Shown here: piece by piece, positions 52,879-57,914 of the stretch
Position numbering within the stretch: the stretch's first letter is position 1
Layout of the letters: every line of letters starts with the position of its first letter
Assembly: GCF_902806475.1 (NCBI RefSeq)
Contig: NZ_CADCWS010000005.1
Span: 1-57,914 of the forward strand
Direction: 5' to 3'
Source of the DNA: Candidatus Frankia nodulisporulans
Lineage (GTDB): Bacteria > Actinomycetota > Actinomycetes > Frankiales > Frankiaceae
Length of the DNA: 57,914 nucleotides
Program-made: the position numbers and the translations under genes
The notes under the pieces: generated by a model
The model's input: only the letters and a program-made list of their open reading frames with translations
Database searches by the model: none
Told to the model about the DNA's origin: nothing

Positions 52879-52895
52879 ACCGTCTAGCTGACGGT
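52879..52895. promoter_or_regulatory. 6-bp dyad ACCGTC-TAGCT-GACGGT before ftsZ
   Basis: Perfect 6-bp arms with a 5-nt spacer, directly after TTGACATAACTGTA. Its position inside the predicted 5' leader allows an operator or small hairpin role; evidence is positional only. Confidence 0.35.
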
Positions 52896-53013
52896 GAAGG
52901 TTGAGACTCTGACTGTTTCCCCCGCTCGCCGCGCGGCAATGCCGTCCCGCGGTGCCGCAGGGGCGGGGTTAATCCCCGTCCGACCACCGACGCCGCTGGA
53001 GGACCGACACCGC

Positions 53014-54567
53014 ATGGCTGCCCCCCAGAACTATCTCGCGGTCATCAAGGTCGTCGGGATCGGTGGTGGTGGTGTCAACGCCGTAAACCGGATGATCGAA
53101 GTCGGTCTCAAGGGCGTCGAGTTCATCGCCATCAACACCGACGCCCAGGCCCTGCTGATGAGCGACGCCGACGTCAAACTGGACGTCGGCCGTGAGCTGA
53201 CCCGGGGCCTTGGCGCCGGGGCCGATCCCGAAGTGGGCCGACAGGCCGCCGAGGACCATCGCGAGGAGATCGAGGAGGTCCTCAAGGGGGCCGACATGGT
53301 CTTCGTGACCGCCGGCGAGGGTGGTGGCACCGGAACCGGTGGCGCCCCCGTGGTGGCGAACGTGGCCCGCTCGCTGGGCGCGCTCACCATCGGTGTCGTC
53401 ACCCGGCCGTTCACCTTCGAGGGCCGGCGCCGGGCCACCCAGGCCGACACGGGTATCGACACCCTGCGCAACGAGGTTGACACCCTCATCGTCATCCCGA
53501 ACGACCGACTGCTCGCGATGACAGACCGCGACATCAGCGTTCTGGACGCCTTCCGCAGCGCCGACCAGGTGCTGCTCTCCGGTGTCCAGGGCATCACCGA
53601 CCTGATCACCACCCCGGGTCTGATCAACCTCGACTTCGCCGACGTCAAGACGGTCATGTCGCATGCCGGCAGCGCCCTGATGGGTATCGGCCGAGCCAGA
53701 GGTGACGACCGTGCCACCGTGGCCGCCGAACAGGCCATCGCCTCCCCCCTGCTGGAGGCGAGCATGGACGGTGCCCAGGGCGTCCTGCTGAACATCTCCG
53801 GTGGCTCCGACCTCGGCCTGTTCGAGATCAACGCCGCCGCCGAACTGGTCGCGGACGCCGCCCATCCCGAGGCGAACATCATCTTCGGTGCCGTGATCGA
53901 CGACGCGCTCGGGGACGAGGTGCGGGTGACGGTCATCGCCGCCGGCTTCGACACGGTGCAGGACCGCCGTACCCGCACGCTCAACGCGACCCAGCGCCGC
54001 CCGAGTGCTCCCGGTGCCACCGGTCCCGGCGCGACCGGTCCCGGTGCGGCGGGCGGGGGTGCGGCCCTGCCACCCGGCGCCACCGGCGCCGCGTCGACGA
54101 CGATCCTCCCGCCGCTGCCCACGATCCCGGGCACACCACGTACCGTCACCGCGGCGCCGTCCTCGCCGCCCCCGGCGACTCCACCAGCGGCCCCCGCGGC
54201 TCCCGCGCCGGCCCCGGCCCGCGCGCAGGCCGCCCCGCCCACGCCCAGCTACCTCCAGGCGCCTCCCTCGCCGATCAGCTCGTCCAACGTCGGGCACTAC
54301 CACCCCGACCCGTTGCCCGACCCGCCGGCGACCCGCCCGAGCGCCAACCCCGGCGACTCCACGGTGATCTCCACGGTCGAGTCCCGGGTCGCGCCGCCGG
54401 CGCGGGAGACGAACATCGAACCGTCCACGGGCGATCACGGCTATGGCGCCCAGCACCGGTCCGAGCCGCCGCGCGCCAGCGGCCCCCGGCCGACCTACCC
54501 GCCGCGTCGTCCCGTCCGCCCGGTCGCCGACGACGACGAACTGGACGTGCCGGACTTCCTCAAGTAG
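53014..54567 (+). CDS. ftsZ: Cell division GTPase FtsZ
   Basis: Tubulin-like protein forming the division ring. ATG 53014 ([20 protein letters not shown]) has GGAGG 11 nt upstream. The GTP-binding signature is [15 protein letters not shown] (103-110 core); [23 protein letters not shown] and the T7 loop [11 protein letters not shown] follow. The GTPase and C-terminal domains end near residue 325. A 180-residue Ala/Pro/Gly-rich linker, longer than in most bacteria, leads to the conserved tip [12 protein letters not shown] that binds SepF and other tethers. 517 residues in all. pgeF follows after 23 bp. Confidence 0.97.
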   Translation: MAAPQNYLAVIKVVGIGGGGVNAVNRMIEVGLKGVEFIAINTDAQALLMSDADVKLDVGRELTRGLGAGADPEVGRQAAEDHREEIEEVLKGADMVFVTAGEGGGTGTGGAPVVANVARSLGALTIGVVTRPFTFEGRRRATQADTGIDTLRNEVDTLIVIPNDRLLAMTDRDISVLDAFRSADQVLLSGVQGITDLITTPGLINLDFADVKTVMSHAGSALMGIGRARGDDRATVAAEQAIASPLLEASMDGAQGVLLNISGGSDLGLFEINAAAELVADAAHPEANIIFGAVIDDALGDEVRVTVIAAGFDTVQDRRTRTLNATQRRPSAPGATGPGATGPGAAGGGAALPPGATGAASTTILPPLPTIPGTPRTVTAAPSSPPPATPPAAPAAPAPAPARAQAAPPTPSYLQAPPSPISSSNVGHYHPDPLPDPPATRPSANPGDSTVISTVESRVAPPARETNIEPSTGDHGYGAQHRSEPPRASGPRPTYPPRRPVRPVADDDELDVPDFLK

Positions 54568-54590
54568 CCGACCCAGGGGAGACTCCGGCC

Positions 54591-55322
54591 ATGCCGGTTC
54601 TCGTGACGACCCGGGCAGGCGGGGTCAGCGCACCACCCTTCGGCGGGCCTGACGCCGCCACCGGGTTCGACGCGGCAGGCCGGCCCGACGTGGTCGGTGG
54701 GCTCAACCTCGGCGACCATGTCGGGGATGACGCGGACGCGGTGGCGGCCAACCGGGCTCGGCTGGCCGCCCGGCTGGGCGTGCCGGTCCGGTACATGCGC
54801 CAGGTCCATGGTCGCCAGGTCGCGCTGGTGCGCGAGCCCGGGCCGCCGCCCGAGGCGGACGCGCTGGTCACCGATGTGCCCGGGCTCGCACTCGCGGTGA
54901 TGGTCGCCGACTGCGCACCGGTGCTGTTCGAGGCGCCGACCGCGGTCGGGGTCGCCCACGCCGGCCGGGTGGGCATGGCCGAGGGCGTCATCAGCGCGAC
55001 GGTCGAGGCGCTGACCGCTCTGGGGGCCCGTCCCGACCAGCTCGAGGTCACCGTCGGGCCATGCGTGTGCGCGGGCTGCTACGAGGTTCCGGCGCCGCTG
55101 CGCGCCGAGGTCGAACGTCTCGTGCCGGGCAGCGCGGCCCACACCCGGCAGGGCGGCGCGGCCATCGATCTGCGAGCCGGCATCCTCGGCCAGCTCACCA
55201 GGATGGGTGTGACCCGCGTCGCGGTGTCCGCTCGGTGTCCGGCCGAGGACTTCTCGCTCTACTCCTACCGCCGCGACGGACGAACCGGCCGCTTCGCCGG
55301 CCTCGCCTGGCTGCCGTCATGA
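54591..55322 (+). CDS. pgeF: Peptidoglycan editing factor PgeF (multicopper polyphenol oxidase/laccase-domain family)
   Basis: A 243-residue protein of the YfiH/DUF152 family, which in Escherichia coli removes wrong amino acids from peptidoglycan precursors. Signatures: VTTRAGGVSAPPFGG, LNLGDHVGDD, RYMRQVHGRQVALV, ADALVTDVPGLALAVMVADCAPVLF, GVAHAGRVGMAEGVI, GPCVCAGCYEVP and DLRAGILGQL. The metal-site His and Cys positions (QVHG, VADCAP, AHAG) are intact. ATG 54591 follows GGGGAGA. It lies between ftsZ and yggS as in most actinobacteria, and its stop overlaps the yggS start. Confidence 0.92.
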   Translation: MPVLVTTRAGGVSAPPFGGPDAATGFDAAGRPDVVGGLNLGDHVGDDADAVAANRARLAARLGVPVRYMRQVHGRQVALVREPGPPPEADALVTDVPGLALAVMVADCAPVLFEAPTAVGVAHAGRVGMAEGVISATVEALTALGARPDQLEVTVGPCVCAGCYEVPAPLRAEVERLVPGSAAHTRQGGAAIDLRAGILGQLTRMGVTRVAVSARCPAEDFSLYSYRRDGRTGRFAGLAWLPS

Positions 55323-56215
55323 CGGACGCCGCCAGACCAGCGCCCCACGCCGACGAACCGCGCCACGCCGACGAACGGCGCCGGGCCGATCTTGCCAGCC
55401 GGCTGGCCGTGGTGCGGGAACGGATCGCCACCGCGGCCGTCGCCGCCGGACGAGACCCCGCCGAGCTCACTCTTGTCGCGGTCAGCAAGACCTATCCGGC
55501 CGAGGACGCCGTGATCCTGCACACTCTTGGCCTGCGCGACTTCGCGGAGAACCGGGAGCAGGAGGCCAGACCCAAGGTGAACCTCGTCACACACCAGCTC
55601 CTTGGGGGCGATGCGCCACGAGCGGGGGGACCCGACGCGGGGGCGCGGGCGGCGGCGGACCCGGCGAAGGCGGCGTCGACGCCGGGCGCCGGGCTGGCGG
55701 TGCCCGACCGGCCGGTGTGGCACTTCGTGGGACAACTCCAGCGCAACAAGGCCAGATCCGTGCTCCGTTGGGCGGACTGGGTGCAGTCTGTGGACCGTGC
55801 GGCCCTGGTGGACGGTCTGTCACGGGCCGCGGTCGAGCGTGGCCGGCCACTGTCGGTCTGCCTGCAGATCTCGTTGGACCCCCCGAGGGCCTCCAGTGGG
55901 GCGGATTCGAGTGGGGTTGCCGTTTCGGGCCGGGGCGGCATCGATCCGGGCGCCGTCAGCGAGCTCGCCGATCTCGTCGCGCGGGCACCCGGGCTGACAC
56001 TGCGCGGGGTGATGGCGGTTGCGCCACGTGGTGAGTCACCACGTGGCGCATTTGCCCGTCTGCGGAACGTCGCGGAACGCCTGGTCAGAGACCACCCTGG
56101 AGCCACGGTGATCAGTGCCGGCATGTCAGGAGATCTCGAGTCGGCCATCGCCGAGGGCGCGACACACCTACGGATCGGGACCGCTTTGTTCGGTGAACGG
56201 CCTGGTGTCCCTTAG
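55319..56215 (+). CDS. YggS/PLPBP-family pyridoxal phosphate homeostasis protein
   Basis: A 298-residue alanine-racemase-N-type PLP barrel. ATG 55319 overlaps pgeF (ATGA). PLP Lys lies in [69 protein letters not shown] and the phosphate-binding [30 protein letters not shown] are family signatures. An insertion of about 40 Ala/Gly/Pro/Asp-rich residues separates EARPK from WHFVGQ, and a second short one ([15 protein letters not shown]) follows SLDPP. A 31-bp perfect palindrome lies within the coding sequence at 56020-56050. Confidence 0.9.
   Translation: MTDAARPAPHADEPRHADERRRADLASRLAVVRERIATAAVAAGRDPAELTLVAVSKTYPAEDAVILHTLGLRDFAENREQEARPKVNLVTHQLLGGDAPRAGGPDAGARAAADPAKAASTPGAGLAVPDRPVWHFVGQLQRNKARSVLRWADWVQSVDRAALVDGLSRAAVERGRPLSVCLQISLDPPRASSGADSSGVAVSGRGGIDPGAVSELADLVARAPGLTLRGVMAVAPRGESPRGAFARLRNVAERLVRDHPGATVISAGMSGDLESAIAEGATHLRIGTALFGERPGVP
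56020..56050. repeat. 31-bp perfect palindrome inside the YggS gene
   Basis: The 15-bp arm TGCGCCACGTGGTGA (56020-56034) is mirrored exactly at 56036-56050 around a single G at 56035. It contains two CCACGTGG cores. Embedded in coding sequence for [14 protein letters not shown], it could form a strong cruciform or mRNA hairpin, or bind a dimeric regulator. Confidence 0.9.
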
Positions 56216-56225
56216 AGTCGCGCCC

Positions 56226-56786
56226 ATGGGGCTCGGGCGCAGGGCGATGGTCTACCTCGGTCTGGCCGAGGAGGACGACGACTATCTCGATGACGACTAC
56301 GACGACGACGGTCGTGCGGTAGACCATGACGATCGGCGTCTTGACGATCGCCGAATGGTGCATGATCCGGTTCCGATGGACCGCTCGGTCCGCCGGATCG
56401 ACGCACGGGAGGAGTCGGTCGCCATGCCTCGTCGTCCACCGGTCGAGCCGCTTCGCCCCGCCGGACCCGTGCCGGTGCGCCGGGTGGCCCCCATCGAGGA
56501 GCCACACCCCTACCGGATCACGACGCTCCAGCCACGTAGCTACAATGAGGCTCGCCAGATCGGTGAGGAGTTCAGGGACGGCACGCCCGTTATCATGAAC
56601 CTCACCGACATGGACGATGTCGACGCCAAGCGGCTGGTCGACTTCGCCGCCGGGCTGATCTTCGGGTTGCGTGGTGACATCGAGAAGGTGACCAACAAGG
56701 TCTTCCTCCTCTCGCCGCACAACGTCGAGGTCACCGAGACGGACAAGCGACGCATCCGTGAGGGTGGGTTCTACAACCAGTCATGA
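56226..56786 (+). CDS. sepF: Cell division protein SepF
   Basis: Membrane tether and bundler of FtsZ in Gram-positive bacteria; 186 residues from ATG 56226 ([20 protein letters not shown]). The N-terminal amphipathic helix is followed by an acidic stretch ([20 protein letters not shown]), a linker, and the SepF domain: [67 protein letters not shown]. This matches the FtsZ-tip-binding fold. Ten bases separate it from yggS. It ends GGFYNQS and overlaps the longest reading of the next gene. Confidence 0.94.
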   Translation: MGLGRRAMVYLGLAEEDDDYLDDDYDDDGRAVDHDDRRLDDRRMVHDPVPMDRSVRRIDAREESVAMPRRPPVEPLRPAGPVPVRRVAPIEEPHPYRITTLQPRSYNEARQIGEEFRDGTPVIMNLTDMDDVDAKRLVDFAAGLIFGLRGDIEKVTNKVFLLSPHNVEVTETDKRRIREGGFYNQS

Positions 56787-57120
56787 CGGGGTTCGCGAGC
56801 TGGTCGCGTCCCCCTGGTTCACAGGAGAGGGTGCCATCAGCACGCTAGGACAGCTGCTCTCGTGGCTGCTGCTGGTCTACCTTCTGTTCCTGATCGCCCG
56901 TTGGATCACGGACCTGGTACTCGTCCTCGGCCGCTCGTTTCGCCCCACCGGGCCGCTGTTGGTGATCTTCGAAGCTGTGTACACGGTGACTGACCCCCCG
57001 TTACGGTTCATCCGGCGCATCCTGCCTCCGTTGATGGTGGGTAGTGTCCAACTTGACCTCGGCTTTCTGGTGCTGTTTCTAGTGATCGTCGTGTTGCGAA
57101 GCTACGCCCAGAAGCTGTAA
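56758..57120 (+). CDS. YggT-family membrane protein
   Basis: Small protein with two membrane helices of the YggT/Ycf19 family between sepF and divIVA. The core [23 protein letters not shown], then [24 protein letters not shown] and the second helix [20 protein letters not shown] is family-typical. The only regular start, GTG 56758, overlaps sepF by 29 nt and adds 26 residues unlike the family. The best ribosome-binding site (AGGAGAGG, 56823-56830) sits before an ATC codon at 56836, exactly where homologues begin, so the real start is unclear. Role unknown; wall growth or turgor linked by context. Confidence 0.85.
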   Translation: MRVGSTTSHDGVRELVASPWFTGEGAISTLGQLLSWLLLVYLLFLIARWITDLVLVLGRSFRPTGPLLVIFEAVYTVTDPPLRFIRRILPPLMVGSVQLDLGFLVLFLVIVVLRSYAQKL

Positions 57121-57213
57121 CGGGGTTGTGTGCACACCGCGAACGCGGGCGCGGGAGACTGCCCGCAGACCGCCCTCTCTTCGGGGAGCGGCGATGCCGC
57201 ACGAGGAGGCGAC

Positions 57214-57914
57214 GTGGCTCTGACACCACAGGACGTACAGAACAAGGTCTTCAGTCCGACGCGGTTTCGCACCGGCTACAACGAGGATGAGGTCGACACC
57301 TTCCTTGACGAGGTCGAAGCGGAACTGACCCGGCTGCTCGACGAGAACAGCGACCTGCGTCGCCAGCTCGACGAGGCCCGCCGCTCCGGTGGCGGAGGGC
57401 CCGCGGTGCCCGCGCAGATCCTGGAGGAGAACCAGGGCCTGCGCCGCCAGGTGGACGAGTCCCGTCGCCAGATCGCGCAGTTGCAGGCCCAGGCCGCCCG
57501 TGAGCGCGCCGCCGCGCCTCCCACCGGCCCGCAGCCCCCCCAGCCCCAGCAGGGTGGCGCGCCGACCACGGTCATCCCCGCCGTCGGTCAGGGCGGCGCC
57601 CTCGCCCGCACCGGCCCCAGCCAGGCCAGCGAGGCCGAGATCGAGCAGCGCGTCGCCCGCACGCTCGTCCTGGCCCAGCGCACCGCCGACGAGGCCCTGC
57701 GGGAAGCCCGCGCCGAGTCCGAGCGTGCCCGCCGCGACGCCCGCGCCGACGCCGACCGCATCATCGGCGAGGCCCGCGCCCACGTCGCCGAGCAGCTCGG
57801 CGGCTTGGAGGAGGACAAGCGTCGCCTCGAGGGCCAGGTGGAACAGCTGCGCGCCTTCGAACGCGAGTACCGCACCCGCCTGCGCGCCTACCTCGAGATG
57901 CAGCTGCGCGACCT
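57214..57914 (+). CDS. divIVA: DivIVA/Wag31 polar growth scaffold (3' end cut by window)
   Basis: Coiled-coil protein that marks curved membrane and directs polar or apical growth in actinobacteria. GTG 57214 (VALTPQDVQNKVFSPTRFRTGYNEDEVDTFLDEVEAEL) has GAGGAGG upstream and gives the conserved N-terminal membrane-binding domain. A first coil (ELTRLLDENSDLRRQLDEARR), a Pro/Gln/Gly-rich linker and a long second coil (QRVARTLVLAQRTADEALREA onward) follow. The sequence runs off the window after 233 codons with the coil still open. An antisense open frame over the same bases is an artefact of its GC-rich heptads. Confidence 0.94.
   Translation, partial: MALTPQDVQNKVFSPTRFRTGYNEDEVDTFLDEVEAELTRLLDENSDLRRQLDEARRSGGGGPAVPAQILEENQGLRRQVDESRRQIAQLQAQAARERAAAPPTGPQPPQPQQGGAPTTVIPAVGQGGALARTGPSQASEAEIEQRVARTLVLAQRTADEALREARAESERARRDARADADRIIGEARAHVAEQLGGLEEDKRRLEGQVEQLRAFEREYRTRLRAYLEMQLRD

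Larger units (their letters stand above)
52627..53013. other. Divergent region between murC and ftsZ; no ftsQ
   Basis: These 387 bp hold no gene in either strand; the usual ftsQ is absent. Seen instead: an ftsZ-direction promoter candidate (52818-52846), TTGACATAACTGTAACC (52865-52881) whose TTGACA has no -10 at the right distance, and a dyad at 52879-52895. An in-frame GTG at 52894 would lengthen FtsZ by 40 non-conserved residues and is rejected. Confidence 0.6.

Noticed and set aside
52894-53013. Earlier GTG start for FtsZ
   Set aside because: The 40 added residues are not like any FtsZ N-terminus and ATG 53014 has a GGAGG site.
1-57914. Prophage, transposon, integron or tRNA-linked island
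   Set aside because: No transposase, integrase, terminal inverted repeats, tRNA or phage structural gene was found; codon bias is uniform.

Overview
The window is very GC-rich DNA (about 70% by eye) with dense codon-biased genes, many GTG starts and the actinobacterial cell-division order mraZ-rsmH-ftsL-ftsI-murE-murF-mraY-murD-ftsW-murG ... ftsZ-pgeF-yggS-sepF-yggT-divIVA. MurE carries the DNPR motif of meso-diaminopimelate-adding ligases. A SARP-type regulator, an F420-type (Ddn-like) oxidoreductase, DUF3040 and SAV_6107-type proteins all point to a mycelial or Frankia-like actinomycete. The genus is an inference from gene content, not a database match. No tRNA, rRNA, insertion sequence or CRISPR array was seen.

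Layout. (1) 1-16 kb: isoprenoid/carotenoid functions mixed with housekeeping genes: a geranylgeranyl-type prenyl synthase (cut by the window start), a DUF4097-like protein, metF, a CDP-alcohol phosphotransferase, a frameshifted molybdopterin-binding-type secreted protein, a phytoene-desaturase-type enzyme, a four-gene ABC transporter/two-component operon, a cruF-cruG-like pair and a GNAT protein. (2) 13.4-21 kb: a fusion of a degenerate 2-hydroxyacid dehydrogenase with an FAD oxidoreductase, a CrtA-like monooxygenase, and a 1,319-residue SARP/NB-ARC/TPR regulator ending in an unusual PLD-like module. TCAAC direct repeats at 11-bp spacing (a SARP-site pattern) lie upstream of the fusion gene and upstream of the regulator.

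(3) 22-29.8 kb: an SOS mutagenesis operon. A perfect LexA palindrome overlaps the start region of a TTGACG-N17-TACCTT promoter in front of a SAV_6107-type HEPN gene, imuA', imuB and dnaE2. dnaE2 has an apparent 1-nt frameshift before its C-terminal OB domain. A methyltransferase and an orphan DinB little-finger-like fragment follow. (4) 30-36 kb: DUF3040, then a MoxR-DUF58-transglutaminase operon reading away from the division cluster.

(5) 36.2-57.9 kb: the dcw cluster, preceded by four 10-bp-phased TGG repeats that look like an MraZ operator. Two departures from the usual order stand out. murC is inverted, with a Ddn-like oxidoreductase after it, and no ftsQ is found between murG and ftsZ. 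Divisome proteins here (FtsL, FtsI, FtsW, MurF, FtsZ, YggS) carry long low-complexity extensions or insertions.

Two frameshifts (near 4,520 and 28,030) fall in C/G-rich runs. They could be sequencing errors, so they should be checked against reads before any biological reading.
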